This document shows, piece after piece, positions 43,011-51,130 of a DNA stretch of 64,000 nt. A program made the translations under genes and the position numbers. Source of the stretch: Pelagibacteraceae bacterium AG-349-O05 (GTDB taxonomy: Bacteria > Pseudomonadota > Alphaproteobacteria > Pelagibacterales > Pelagibacteraceae); contig QCDE01000002.1 of NCBI GenBank assembly GCA_003281005.1, forward strand, positions 1 through 64,000, read 5' to 3'. The notes below the pieces were generated by a model. The model saw only the letters and a program-made list of their open reading frames with translations. It did not search any database and had not been told where the DNA came from. The stretch's first letter is position 1; every line of letters starts with the position of its first letter.

Positions 43011-43085
43011 TGGTACCCGGGCTGAGAGTCGAACTCAAACTTAAAGTTCCACAAACTTCCGTGCTAACCATTACACCACCCGGGC
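43011..43085 (-). tRNA. tRNA-His (anticodon GTG)
   Basis: Cloverleaf on the minus strand: acceptor GCCCGGG with CCCGGGT (G1 opposite U72), D stem GTGT/GCAC, anticodon stem GAAGT/ACTTT around loop TTGTGGA giving GTG, T stem TTGAG/CTCAG around TTCGACT, discriminator A73 and an encoded CCA. The base before G1 is T, so the universal G-1 of tRNA-His is not encoded, and A73 replaces C73. This is the alphaproteobacterial variant read by a divergent HisRS, whose gene hisS follows four bases downstream. Confidence 0.95.
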
Positions 43086-43260
43086 ATATCCTCTATGTTT
43101 TTATCTTATTTTATGTGGATTTAAAATTATAATATAAATAAACAGCCTACTGGCTATGGTAACAGTTTCTGTGAGTACTTCTAAAAGTCTTTTTATATGT
43201 AATATTTATATTCATGAGCAGTCTTTTAGACAAAAAAAATTAATATTCAAGTTCTAAATA
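43086..43260. other. intergenic region between tRNA-His and the cspA terminator
   Basis: About 175 AT-rich bases that should hold the promoter of tRNA-His-hisS on the minus strand. TAAGAT and TATAAT-like hexamers exist on the minus strand, but none stands at a convincing distance with a good -35 box. A short stem AGCC-tact-GGCT lies near 43145-43156 and GTCT-ttt-AGAC near 43223-43234. I see no gene and no known RNA family here. Confidence 0.5.
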
Positions 43261-43302
43261 GAAAAAGGACGTTTATCTATTTGATAGATAAAACGCCCTT
43301 TT
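43261..43302 (-). terminator. rho-independent terminator of cspA
   Basis: On the minus strand AAAGGGCGTTTTATCTAT (from 43301) pairs with ATAGATAAACGTCCTTT across a CAA loop, with one mismatch and one bulge, and is followed by a T run. It lies 15 bases after the cspA stop. It is the only clear hairpin-plus-T terminator in the window. Confidence 0.85.
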
Positions 43303-43316
43303 AAATAATTTCTAAA

Positions 43317-43529
43317 TTAGTCGATTTTTTTTAAATTAACTGCAGAAGGACCTTTGGGACCATCTTCTAATGTGAATTCAAGTTTATCACCTTCATTTAG
43401 ATATCTCATACCAGCAGCTTTTACCGCTGAAGCGTGAACAAAGGCATCTTTTTCTTTATCATCTCTTTCAATGAAGCCATATCCCTTTTTACCATTATAC
43501 CATTTAATTTTTCCTTGTAGTGTACTCAT
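43317..43529 (-). CDS. cspA: cold-shock domain protein
   Basis: A 70-residue single cold-shock domain with RNP1 as KGYGFIERDD and RNP2 as DAFVHASAV. Such proteins bind single-stranded RNA and act as RNA chaperones; CspE-like members are constitutive. It ends in the window's only strong terminator. Upstream, 80 bases separate it from tRNA-Phe; a low-GC leader there may hold its promoter. Confidence 0.95.
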   Translation of the reverse strand: MSTLQGKIKWYNGKKGYGFIERDDKEKDAFVHASAVKAAGMRYLNEGDKLEFTLEDGPKGPSAVNLKKID

Positions 43530-43609
43530 CTTATTTCTTAGTCCTATTGTTATTTATTATCTCCTAAAGGTAATTTCTTTTAAGATTATTTCAAGATGAA
43601 ACTTTGTGG

Positions 43610-43684
43610 TGGTGGCTGAGGAAGGATTCGCACCTCCGACACAAGCCTTTTCAGGGCTCTGCTCTACTCCTGAGCTACTCAGCC
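43610..43684 (-). tRNA. tRNA-Phe (anticodon GAA)
   Basis: Cloverleaf on the minus strand: acceptor GGCTGAG/CTCAGCC, D arm AGCTCAGGAGTAGAGCA, anticodon stem GAGCC/GGCTT with loop CTGAAAA giving GAA, variable loop GTGTC, T stem GGAGG/CCTTC, A73 and an encoded CCA. The T-loop reads TGCGAAT, with G at position 55 instead of the near-universal U. It begins four bases after the infA stop and is probably cut from the infA transcript. Confidence 0.93.
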
Positions 43685-43688
43685 TTAT

Positions 43689-43904
43689 TTATCCCCTAAA
43701 GATAATTCTTCCCTTAGTAAGATCGTAAGGTGTCATTTCAACTGTCACATTATCACCTTGGAGAACTCTAATTCTGTTTTTTCTTAACTTACCAGCTGTA
43801 TGAGCGGTAACTATATGTCCATTTTCTAATTTTACTCTAAACATAGCGTTAGGAAGTAAGTCTATAACTGTACCTTTAAATTCCAGTAAGTCTTGTTTTG
43901 ACAA
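43689..43904 (-). CDS. infA: translation initiation factor IF-1
   Basis: A 71-residue S1/OB-fold protein that blocks the ribosomal A site during initiation. The sequence [20 protein letters not shown] and [20 protein letters not shown] is diagnostic. The start codon is TTG at 43904; the reading frame upstream has no ATG, and family members begin two residues before the KxDxxEF block. Two bases separate it from the hisD stop. tRNA-Phe follows after four bases. Confidence 0.95.
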   Translation of the reverse strand: MSKQDLLEFKGTVIDLLPNAMFRVKLENGHIVTAHTAGKLRKNRIRVLQGDNVTVEMTPYDLTKGRIIFRG

Positions 43905-43906
43905 AT

Positions 43907-45190
43907 TTATTTTCTCCTTATTCGTTTTACTACAGATTGAGCGTGTCCAACCAACCCTTCGTAATTTGCAAGTGTTATAACTGATGGTCCAAGACTTTCA
44001 ATACCCTTTTTTGATAAGTTTATATATGAAATCCTTTTATAAAATTCATTTACACTTATACCACTTGAATATTTTGCAGAACCATTAGTTGGCAATACAT
44101 GGTTTGATCCAACATTATAATCAGTCATTGCCATCACTGCATATTTTCCTAAACATATTGATCCAGAATTTTTTATTTTTGAAACTATTGATTTATAATT
44201 TTTAATATTTAATTCTAAATGTTCTGGCGCAATTTTATTTACAACACTTATTACTTTGGTATCCGAAGAAATATACATTAAAATTCCATTATTAATTAAA
44301 CTTTTTTTTGCAACAGAAGCTCTTGGAATTTCTTTTAACTGTCTAGTTATTTCAATTTTTACTTTATCTAGCAAATTTTTATCTTTTGAGATCAAAATAC
44401 ATTGTGCAAGGATATCATGTTCAGCTTGTCCAATTAAATCACTTGCAACCCACTCAGGATTTGAGAATTTGTCACATACGATAGTCACTTCTGAAGGACC
44501 TGCAGTCATACTTTCAATTCCAACAACACCAAAAACTTCTTTTTTTGCTGCTGCAACATATGCGTTTCCTGGACCAACTATTTTATGAACTTTTTTAATT
44601 TTTTTAGTCCCATAAGAAACTGCTGCAATAGCAGAAGGGCCCCCAATAGAATAAATTTCTTTTATTTTGCATTTTTTTGCGGCGTATAATACGGCTGGAT
44701 TTTGTTTTCCTTTATGGCCTGGATTAATCATAACTATTCTCTTAACACCTGCTACAATTGCTGGAATAGCATTCATCAACACACTCGATGGGTATGAAGC
44801 AGTAGAACCAGGAACATAAATTGCAACAGACTCTAAAGGCACATATTTATATTCAAGTTTATTTTTTAATTTATCTGTATAAGAAATGTTTTTAAATTTT
44901 TGAAGTGAATGAAATTTATAAATTCTATTATAAGCCGTATCGATTGCTTTCTTTACTTTTTTATCAAGTGAATTTATAGATTTTTTTATTTGTTTTGAGC
45001 TTGGAACAATTATGTTGTTTTGATTAAATCTTTTCTCGTATTTTAATAATGCTTTATCTCCATTTTTTTTAACATCTTTAATTATATTTGTTACAGAAAC
45101 AGAGTCTGATTGAATTTTTTTTTTTCTCTGTAAAAGCAAATTCTCTAATAATTTATCAAAATTTTTACTTTTACTATTTAGTACCTTCAT
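43907..45190 (-). CDS. hisD: histidinol dehydrogenase
   Basis: Zinc enzyme for the last two oxidations of histidine synthesis. The 427-residue protein has [20 protein letters not shown], the NAD-binding [18 protein letters not shown], the zinc-ligand block [10 protein letters not shown] and the catalytic PEHLEL, then [17 protein letters not shown]. Together with murA, DUF2948 and infA it keeps an alphaproteobacterial order. Normal length. Confidence 0.96.
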   Translation of the reverse strand: MKVLNSKSKNFDKLLENLLLQRKKKIQSDSVSVTNIIKDVKKNGDKALLKYEKRFNQNNIIVPSSKQIKKSINSLDKKVKKAIDTAYNRIYKFHSLQKFKNISYTDKLKNKLEYKYVPLESVAIYVPGSTASYPSSVLMNAIPAIVAGVKRIVMINPGHKGKQNPAVLYAAKKCKIKEIYSIGGPSAIAAVSYGTKKIKKVHKIVGPGNAYVAAAKKEVFGVVGIESMTAGPSEVTIVCDKFSNPEWVASDLIGQAEHDILAQCILISKDKNLLDKVKIEITRQLKEIPRASVAKKSLINNGILMYISSDTKVISVVNKIAPEHLELNIKNYKSIVSKIKNSGSICLGKYAVMAMTDYNVGSNHVLPTNGSAKYSSGISVNEFYKRISYINLSKKGIESLGPSVITLANYEGLVGHAQSVVKRIRRK

Positions 45191-45192
45191 AA

Positions 45193-45585
45193 CTATTTAA
45201 TTTCACTTTGATCCTCTAATCTTGCTTCAATAGTTTCTGTAGTTAAAGCAATATGACCATTGTTATTAAAAATAAGATTTATTTCATAAACATCATTATT
45301 TTTCAAATAATCTATACCTATTAGTTCTAAAACTATTTCTTGATTTGATTGATCGATGTTCTTTGATCTTACTTTATCAACAAAATCAAACCTACAAATA
45401 CTATTGATTTTTTTATCTTCCTGATCACTTTCAACCTTTTTTCTTTCAATTGACAATAAAAAAACCTTATTGGATGCGAGATATTTTATATCTGCAATTT
45501 TAACCTTAGCCCCTGAACTACAAGCTGAAATCATCTGTAACCCTTCTTGGTCACTTGCTATTATCTTTGCTAAATATTTATTCAC
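45193..45585 (-). CDS. DUF2948 family protein
   Basis: A 130-residue protein found between murA and hisD in alphaproteobacteria. It starts YLAKIIASDQEGLQMISACSSGAKV and contains a FLLSIERKK and CRFDFVDKV block typical of the DUF2948 family. No catalytic motif is visible and the role is unknown. Its ATG overlaps the murA stop by one base. Confidence 0.85.
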   Translation of the reverse strand: MNKYLAKIIASDQEGLQMISACSSGAKVKIADIKYLASNKVFLLSIERKKVESDQEDKKINSICRFDFVDKVRSKNIDQSNQEIVLELIGIDYLKNNDVYEINLIFNNNGHIALTTETIEARLEDQSEIK

Positions 45586-46844
45586 TATTTTAATCTTTTA
45601 ATTTTAACACCTATTTTTTTTAATTTATTTTCTATTTTTTCATAACCTCTATCTAAGTGATAAATTCTGTTAATATATGATTTACCATTAGAAACTATAG
45701 CTGCTAGAACTAAAGCAACAGAAGCTCTTAAATCACTAGACATTAATTCGGCACCAATAAATTTAGTATTTCCTTCTATCGTAGCAATATTATTTTTAAT
45801 TTTTATTTTTGCTCCTAGTCTTTGCAATTCTGCAACATGCATAAATCTATTTTCAAAAATACTTTCGGTTATTGAACTTCTACCAACGGCTTTGCACATT
45901 AAAACCATCAATTGCGCTTGAAGGTCTGTAGGAATGCCAGGAAACTCTTTAGTTTTAATGCTTTTTATTGATTTTATTTTTTCAGGTCCTTTAATTAAGA
46001 TTTTATTTTCACTATTTTTAATTTTAGCACCAATTTTTTTTAATAATTTTATTTCTGTATTAATAATTTTAGGATTTAGATTATTTATTTGTAAATTCCC
46101 TTTTGCAAGTGTTGCAGCTACACAAAATGTGCCTGCTTCTATTCTATCAGCCATTACAGAATATTCGATTTCATTTAAAGAATTTACACCTATGATTTTA
46201 CAAACTCGTCCTGTCCATTTTATTTTTGCTCCAGCTTTATTTAAAAAATTTGTAAGATCTTTAATCTCAGGTTCTATTGCACAATTTTTTAAAATTGTTT
46301 TTCCTTTTGCTAAACAAGCTGCTATTATAGAATTTTCAGTTGCCCCAACACTTATCTGTGGAAAATTTATAGTTGTTCCGATAAGTTTTCCTTTTGATTT
46401 TGCTAGAATATATCCATCTTTTAATTCATATTTCATACCGAGTTTTTTTAATGCTGTTAAATGATAATTAACTGGTCTAGCACCAATTAAACATCCGCCA
46501 GGTAAAGAGGTTTTGGATTTATGGTATTTTGAAATAAGCGGTCCTAAAACTAAAATAGAACCACGCATCGTTTTAACTAAAGAATAACTCGCAAAAGTTT
46601 TCATATTTTTTTTATTTAAAATTTTTGCTGTTTTTTTATCTTTTGATAAAATTATTTTAGAACCAAGAGACTTTAATAAATTTAACATTGTATTAATGTC
46701 TTTAACTCTTGGTAAATTATTGATTACTACAGGTTTATCAAATAAAAGTGTTGCAGCTAATATCGGTAGGGAAGCATTCTTCGAACCTGAAATCGAAACA
46801 TTACCCTTGATTTTACAAGGGCCATTAATCAGAAATTTATCCAT
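45585..46844 (-). CDS. murA: UDP-N-acetylglucosamine 1-carboxyvinyltransferase
   Basis: First committed step of peptidoglycan synthesis. The 419-residue protein has the inside-out barrel fold shared with AroA, the N-terminal GNVSISGSKNASLPILAA, the catalytic loop PGGCLIGARPVNYH with the fosfomycin-sensitive cysteine and the C-terminal DLRASVALVLAA. Three bases downstream of dcd and overlapping DUF2948 by one base; all are one transcript. Confidence 0.96.
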   Translation of the reverse strand: MDKFLINGPCKIKGNVSISGSKNASLPILAATLLFDKPVVINNLPRVKDINTMLNLLKSLGSKIILSKDKKTAKILNKKNMKTFASYSLVKTMRGSILVLGPLISKYHKSKTSLPGGCLIGARPVNYHLTALKKLGMKYELKDGYILAKSKGKLIGTTINFPQISVGATENSIIAACLAKGKTILKNCAIEPEIKDLTNFLNKAGAKIKWTGRVCKIIGVNSLNEIEYSVMADRIEAGTFCVAATLAKGNLQINNLNPKIINTEIKLLKKIGAKIKNSENKILIKGPEKIKSIKSIKTKEFPGIPTDLQAQLMVLMCKAVGRSSITESIFENRFMHVAELQRLGAKIKIKNNIATIEGNTKFIGAELMSSDLRASVALVLAAIVSNGKSYINRIYHLDRGYEKIENKLKKIGVKIKRLK

Positions 46845-46847
46845 AAA

Positions 46848-47408
46848 TTACTTTTTAATTTTAGCAACCTGAATTGTGGTTTGACCCTGATATTTACCGT
46901 TCTTTGATTTATAAGTTGTTTCTGGCTGAGTATCTGATTTGAAAAATAAAAATTGTGCTATTCCCTCGTTTGAATAAATTTTTGCGGGGTTAGGTGTTGT
47001 ATTACTTAGCTCAATTACAATATTGCCCTCAAATTCATTTTCAATTGGAGTAACATTACAAATAATTCCTGTCCTTGCATAAGTGCTTTTTCCAACGCAA
47101 ATACATAAAACATCTTTTGGTATTCTAAAATATTCTACTGTTTTAGCTAATACGAATGAATTTGGTGGTATAATACAATGGGGTCCTTTTCTTTCTATAA
47201 AGTTATCATCAGAGAAATTCTTTGGATCAACCAAAGAACTATTTACATTAGTAAATATTCTATATTCATCAGAGATTCTTACATCGTATCCCATACTACT
47301 TAATCCATATGAAATTTTTCCTTCAGAAACTTGATGATCCAAAAATGGCTCAATCATATTATGCTCCTGGCACATTTTTTTAATCCAAGAATCAGGTTGA
47401 ATTGACAT
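46848..47408 (-). CDS. dcd: dCTP deaminase
   Basis: Makes dUTP from dCTP for thymidylate synthesis. The 186-residue protein has [14 protein letters not shown], the nucleotide-site block [30 protein letters not shown] is shared with the family (catalytic Ser/Arg in GKSTYARTG), and [16 protein letters not shown] with the catalytic glutamate. Its ATG shares one base with the stop of the 33-codon gene upstream (TAATG), so its translation is probably coupled to that gene. Confidence 0.95.
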   Translation of the reverse strand: MSIQPDSWIKKMCQEHNMIEPFLDHQVSEGKISYGLSSMGYDVRISDEYRIFTNVNSSLVDPKNFSDDNFIERKGPHCIIPPNSFVLAKTVEYFRIPKDVLCICVGKSTYARTGIICNVTPIENEFEGNIVIELSNTTPNPAKIYSNEGIAQFLFFKSDTQPETTYKSKNGKYQGQTTIQVAKIKK

Positions 47409-47509
47409 TATTTATTTTTCTTTTTATTTTTTTTTTGGAAAATTTTTCTTTTTTTCAAATTTTTTCTAAGCGCCAAGCTTAAACGCTCATTTTTTTCTTT
47501 TGAACTCAT
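47408..47509 (-). CDS. 33-residue basic small protein, coupled to its neighbours
   Basis: A short frame between the 66-residue gene and dcd. The peptide begins [22 protein letters not shown] and ends in a Lys/Asn-rich tail. Its ATG overlaps the upstream TGA (ATGA, 47509-47506) and its TAA overlaps the dcd ATG (TAATG at 47410-47406), so ribosomes could pass from one gene to the next. The pattern KNxRLxxALRxNLxxRK is one I recognise from very small, unannotated proteins of other alphaproteobacteria; that recollection needs a search. It may contact RNA or the ribosome, given its charge. Confidence 0.65.
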   Translation of the reverse strand: MSSKEKNERLSLALRKNLKKRKIFQKKNKKKNK

Positions 47510-47706
47510 TCTTTGTTTGGGTTAGTTAGGAAATCTAAAGAAATTGGTTTATTGGGATCTAGTGCAGGAGCTTTTTCCTCTTCTTGTTTTGAGCCTTCTT
47601 TAGCTAAACGTTTAGCTTTTTTTTCAGCAAGCTTTCTCTCTCTTTTAGCTTGCTTTTCCATAAGCTTATTACCTTTGGTTGATTTGTAATCGTAATGAAT
47701 TCCCAT
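47506..47706 (-). CDS. small lysine-rich hypothetical protein (66 residues)
   Basis: The protein MGIHYDYKSTKGNKLMEKQAK continues as a highly charged helix (RERKLAEKKAKRLAKEG) and ends with a proline-containing segment LDPNKPISLDFL. AGGA lies seven bases before the ATG at 47706, supporting this start over the internal Met16. The stop overlaps the 33-codon gene by ATGA. A different-frame open stretch at 47604-47795 is a shadow. Function unknown; it reads like a small SAR11-conserved charged protein. Confidence 0.7.
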   Translation of the reverse strand: MGIHYDYKSTKGNKLMEKQAKRERKLAEKKAKRLAKEGSKQEEEKAPALDPNKPISLDFLTNPNKE

Positions 47707-47806
47707 AACATTTTCCTAAAATAGATATAAATCATATTCATCAAAAAATTAAGGCAATAATTTGAAAAAAATGCTTTATTATCAATAAAATACAATTTGT
47801 CTCTAA

Positions 47807-47880
47807 GCTCCTGTAGTTAAATGGTATAACAAGTCATTGGTAATGACTAGTTCCCTGGTCAGTACAGGGTGGGAGCACCA
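47807..47880 (+). tRNA. tRNA-Thr (anticodon GGT), atypical T-loop
   Basis: Acceptor GCTCCTG/TGGGAGC (two G-U pairs at the inner end), D stem GTTA/TAAC with loop AATGGTA, anticodon stem AGTCA/TGACT with loop TTGGTAA giving GGT, variable loop AGTT, T stem CCCTG/CAGGG, A73 and an encoded CCA. The T-loop is GTCAGTA, lacking U54 and A58 that normally form a reverse-Hoogsteen pair. TACAAT at 47791-47796 is a plausible -10 box. The gene ends one base before the convergent TVP38-type gene stop. Confidence 0.85.
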
Positions 47881-48603
47881 CTAATTTCTATAAAAAAACT
47901 TTCTCAAAAATATCGTAATTAGAATTAAAATAAAGAAAGCTGTAATAGGAACATATATATCAGGTGAAAATATTATATCAGTCATTCCTGGTACTTCAGC
48001 ATTTTGGTCTATAATTTTTTCTAATCCACTCCCAATAGAAACTGCTAAAAAAATTTGAGGAATTATTCCAATCAATGTAGCAAAGAAAAAATTTATAACC
48101 TTAACATTAAATAAGGTTGGTAAGAGACAGCTCAGCTGCCAAGGTATACCACCTATAAAACGGTAAATTAATAAATAAATAAATTCGGATTGTTTAAATT
48201 TTATTTCCAAGTTTTGAAACTTATTTAAAAACTTTTCTCTAATAAGCTGTTTTAAAAAATAATTTCCAAAAATATATAAAAAAGTAGCACCAATACTCAA
48301 GCCTAAAACAACAACAAGTGTACCTATCCATTTTCCAAATATAAAACCACCCATTAAAGCAACTGGAGATCCAAATCCTAAAAAGGGGAAAACCCAAAGA
48401 ATAGTTAATGCTAAAAAAATAATAGAAATTAAAAATAAGTTAGATTTTTTAAGTTCAAAAAAATAAGATTGATTATCTCTTAGAAAATCATAGGATGTAA
48501 TTTCTGAGAGACTAAACTTTGAAAAAAAAAAATACAAAAATAAGCAAACAATTAATAAATAAGACAATCCAATAAAAAATTTAATTTTTTTTGTATTTTC
48601 CAT
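47881..48603 (-). CDS. TVP38/TMEM64 family membrane protein
   Basis: A 240-residue inner-membrane protein with about six hydrophobic segments: one at the N-terminus (IGLSYLLIVCLFLYFFF), LISIIFLALTILWVFPF, the conserved FGSPVALMGGFIFGKWIGTLVVVLG with the VTT-domain glycines, the YRFIGGIPWQLSCLLPTLFNV block and a C-terminal helix. VTT/DedA-superfamily proteins are implicated in lipid scrambling or envelope homeostasis. Its stop directly abuts the CCA of the convergent tRNA-Thr. Divergent from rpmH. Confidence 0.85.
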   Translation of the reverse strand: MENTKKIKFFIGLSYLLIVCLFLYFFFSKFSLSEITSYDFLRDNQSYFFELKKSNLFLISIIFLALTILWVFPFLGFGSPVALMGGFIFGKWIGTLVVVLGLSIGATFLYIFGNYFLKQLIREKFLNKFQNLEIKFKQSEFIYLLIYRFIGGIPWQLSCLLPTLFNVKVINFFFATLIGIIPQIFLAVSIGSGLEKIIDQNAEVPGMTDIIFSPDIYVPITAFFILILITIFLRKFFYRN

Positions 48604-48635
48604 GATTCTTCTTATTTTAATGCTTAATCTACTAT

Positions 48636-48663
48636 TTGCTATTTTAATTATTACTAATATAAA
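48636..48663 (+). promoter_or_regulatory. promoter of the rpmH-rnpA operon
   Basis: TTGCTA (48636-48641) and TATAAA (48658-48663) with a 16-base spacer, giving a start near 48670 and a leader of about 30 bases before the rpmH ATG. Inferred from the sequence only. Confidence 0.55.
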
Positions 48664-48699
48664 GGTGCAAAATTATAAAAAACTACATCAAATTTAATT

Positions 48700-48840
48700 A
48701 TGAAAAGAACTTATCAACCCTCAAATAAAAAAAGAGCCCGAAAACACGGCTTTCGTTCAAAAATGAAAACTAAAGGTGGTAAAAAGCTTTTGGCTAGAAG
48801 AAGAGCAAGAGGAAGAAAATCACTAACTGTTTCTGTATAA
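48700..48840 (+). CDS. rpmH: 50S ribosomal protein L34
   Basis: A 46-residue highly basic protein: [18 protein letters not shown] at the start and [20 protein letters not shown] at the end are diagnostic of L34. It is followed four bases later by rnpA, the conserved rpmH-rnpA-yidD-yidC order of bacteria. dnaA, often nearby on the other side in other lineages, is not here; a TVP38-type gene is. Confidence 0.97.
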   Translation: MKRTYQPSNKKRARKHGFRSKMKTKGGKKLLARRRARGRKSLTVSV

Positions 48841-48844
48841 AATA

Positions 48845-49186
48845 ATGAAAAGCAAAATACTTGCTCTTTCAAAAAACGAAGAATTTAAAAATTTACTTAA
48901 ACAAAAAAAGATTACCAATAAATACGTAAGTATTTTTTTTGGAAAATTATTAAATAAAGATAAAAAAAGACTAAATATCAGTTTTGTGACTAAAAAAAAA
49001 ATTGGTAATGCGGTAAAGAGAAATAAAATTAAAAGAAGATTAAGAAACATTATGAATGAAGCTGTTAAAAAAGTAGAGATAAACTTTGATTATTCATTTC
49101 TTGTTATAGCCAAGTCTTCTATGCTAAATAATGAATACAAAATTATAAAAGAAACTCTTTTTCAGGATTTTGCAAAAATAAAATAA
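48845..49186 (+). CDS. rnpA: ribonuclease P protein component
   Basis: Protein subunit that assists RNase P RNA in cutting 5' leaders from tRNA precursors. The 113-residue protein has the RNR signature as KIGNAVKRNKIKRRLRNIMNEA near residues 58-79. It overlaps yidD by one base (TAATG). Basic, normal length. Confidence 0.95.
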   Translation: MKSKILALSKNEEFKNLLKQKKITNKYVSIFFGKLLNKDKKRLNISFVTKKKIGNAVKRNKIKRRLRNIMNEAVKKVEINFDYSFLVIAKSSMLNNEYKIIKETLFQDFAKIK

Positions 49187-49437
49187 TGAATATATTTACT
49201 TTAATTTTAATTAAATTTATCAAAGCCTATAGATATTTGATTAGTCCAATATTGGGCCATTCTTGTAGATATTTACCAACATGTTCTGAATACAGCATTG
49301 ATGCTTTAAAAGAATATGGTTTTTTTAAAGGTATATTAATTAGTATAAAAAGAATTTTATCCTGCCATCCAATAAAATTTTTAGGGGGTGGCGAAGGGTT
49401 TGATCCAGTTAAAAAAGAAATTAAGGATAATAAATAA
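49186..49437 (+). CDS. yidD: membrane protein insertion efficiency factor YidD
   Basis: An 83-residue protein with the family block YLISPILGHSCRYLPTCSEYSIDALKEYG, including the paired cysteines, and a C-terminal FDPVKKE. It is thought to help YidC-dependent insertion at the inner membrane. Coupled by one-base overlaps to rnpA and yidC. Confidence 0.94.
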   Translation: MNIFTLILIKFIKAYRYLISPILGHSCRYLPTCSEYSIDALKEYGFFKGILISIKRILSCHPIKFLGGGEGFDPVKKEIKDNK

Positions 49438-51116
49438 TGGAAACTAGAAATATAATTGCTGCCATAAGTTTATCAGCAGCTGTAATTATATTATACTCGC
49501 TATTTTTTGCACCACCTCCTGTTACGAAAGAAAATTTAACTGAAAAAACTAAGACTGAACAGAATTCAGATGCACCTAGTCTTGATCAAAAAGAAAATAT
49601 AACTGAAATTTCACGAGAAGAAGCGTTACAACAAAGCGAAAGAATTCAATTTGAGAACCAAAGTATTGTTGGATCTATTTCATTAAAAGGTGCCACAATA
49701 GATGATCTAACTTTCAAAGAATATAATGTAAGTTTAGAAAGTGATGAAAAAGTAAAATTTCTTGCACCACGAAGCTCTAAAGAAGGCTATATAATAGAAA
49801 GTGGTTTTATAACTACTGATAAAAATATCGATATACCAAATGCAGATTCAATTTGGTCGGTTTATGGAAATAATAAATTAACTGATCAATCTCCTATAAA
49901 ACTAAGTTGGACTAATGATCAAGGCATCACTTTTGAAAAAGAAATTGCATTAGATGATAAGTTTTTATTCACAATAAAACAAAGAGTTATAAATTCTACT
50001 GATAAAAACTATGACTTCTATTCTTATGGACAAATTATAAGAAATCAAATCCCAGAAGGTTTAACCGATTTTTACATTCTTCATGAAGGCCCTATCGCTA
50101 CATTAGATGAAGAATTAATTGAGGAAGATTATGACGATATTGAAGAGAAAAAATTTTCAAGAACTGCCCAAAAAGGATGGTTGGGTCTAGGTGATAAATA
50201 TTACATATCAACTCTAATTCCACCAAGAGAAAAAGAATTTAAAACTACGATGGATTACAAAAACAAGTATAGAATAAACTTTGTTACAACAGAACCATTA
50301 GAGTTAACTGAAAACTCCTCTATAGAAGAAAACTTGCAAGTAATAGTAGCTGCAAAAAGAGTAGATGTAATTGATGGGTACGCAGAATCATTAAAAATTG
50401 ATAAATTTGATCTTACAATTGATTGGGGTTTCTTATACTTTTTAACACGTCCTTTGTTCACTGCTTTAGAATATTTCTTTAAAATATTTGGTAATTATGG
50501 ATTGGCAATTATTGCTGTTACTGTTTGTATTCGTGTAGCATTTTTTCCACTTGCGAATTTTTCATTCAGAAGCATGGCTAAAATGAAAGCTCTACAGCCT
50601 GAGATGGCAAGACTTAAGGAAGTACACAAAGATGACAAGATGAAATTACAACAAGCAATGATGGCTCTTTATAAAAAAGAAAAAGTAAACCCCATGTCTG
50701 GATGTTTGCCAATTCTAATTCAAATACCTGTATTCTTTGCTTTGTATAAAGTTTTATTTGTAACGATAGAAATGCGTCATATGCCTTTTTATGGGTGGAT
50801 CCAAGATTTAAGTGCTAAGGATCCCACTTCTATATTTAATTTATTCGGATTGTTTCCATATGATGTACCTTCTTTTCTTGTTATTGGAGCATGGCCTGTT
50901 GCTATGGGGGTATCAATGTGGGTACAACAAAAGTTAAATCCAGCTCCAACAGACCCAATGCAAGCAAAAATATTTATGTTCTTCCCTTTATTTTTGACAG
51001 TAATTCTTGCACCATTCCCAAGTGGATTAGTAATTTATTGGACAGTTAATAACATTTTAACAATGGCTCAGCAGGTTGTAATAATGAAACGTACAACAGT
51101 TAAAACTGTAACCTAA
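49437..51116 (+). CDS. yidC: membrane protein insertase YidC
   Basis: A 559-residue Gram-negative-type insertase: N-terminal membrane helix (about residues 5-25), large periplasmic beta domain (about 65-335), then the conserved five-helix core with GNYGLAIIAVTVCIRVAFFPL, the coiled cytoplasmic loop MKALQPEMARLKEVHKDD and GCLPILIQIPVFFALYKVL, ending NNILTMAQQVVIMKR. It inserts respiratory and other inner-membrane proteins alone or with SecYEG. In many alphaproteobacteria engB follows; here argB comes 14 bases later. Confidence 0.97.
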   Translation: METRNIIAAISLSAAVIILYSLFFAPPPVTKENLTEKTKTEQNSDAPSLDQKENITEISREEALQQSERIQFENQSIVGSISLKGATIDDLTFKEYNVSLESDEKVKFLAPRSSKEGYIIESGFITTDKNIDIPNADSIWSVYGNNKLTDQSPIKLSWTNDQGITFEKEIALDDKFLFTIKQRVINSTDKNYDFYSYGQIIRNQIPEGLTDFYILHEGPIATLDEELIEEDYDDIEEKKFSRTAQKGWLGLGDKYYISTLIPPREKEFKTTMDYKNKYRINFVTTEPLELTENSSIEENLQVIVAAKRVDVIDGYAESLKIDKFDLTIDWGFLYFLTRPLFTALEYFFKIFGNYGLAIIAVTVCIRVAFFPLANFSFRSMAKMKALQPEMARLKEVHKDDKMKLQQAMMALYKKEKVNPMSGCLPILIQIPVFFALYKVLFVTIEMRHMPFYGWIQDLSAKDPTSIFNLFGLFPYDVPSFLVIGAWPVAMGVSMWVQQKLNPAPTDPMQAKIFMFFPLFLTVILAPFPSGLVIYWTVNNILTMAQQVVIMKRTTVKTVT

Positions 51117-51130
51117 TTAAAAAATAATAA

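Noticed and set aside
43007..43054. N-terminal extension of hisS by 16 codons
   Set aside because: These codons read through the acceptor and T-arm of tRNA-His and have no similarity to HisRS; the ATG at 43006 begins the conserved protein.
43223..43242. Terminator between cspA and tRNA-His on the plus strand
   Set aside because: The stem is only four base pairs and is followed by A rather than T on that strand.
45934..46464. Plus-strand open frame of 176 codons inside murA
   Set aside because: Phenylalanine- and isoleucine-rich shadow of lysine-rich murA codons; murA itself is complete and conserved.
47604..47795. Alternative 63-codon frame overlapping the 66-residue gene
   Set aside because: It has no ribosome-binding site, runs towards the tRNA-Thr promoter region and competes with a frame that has AGGA at the right distance and coupling to the next gene.
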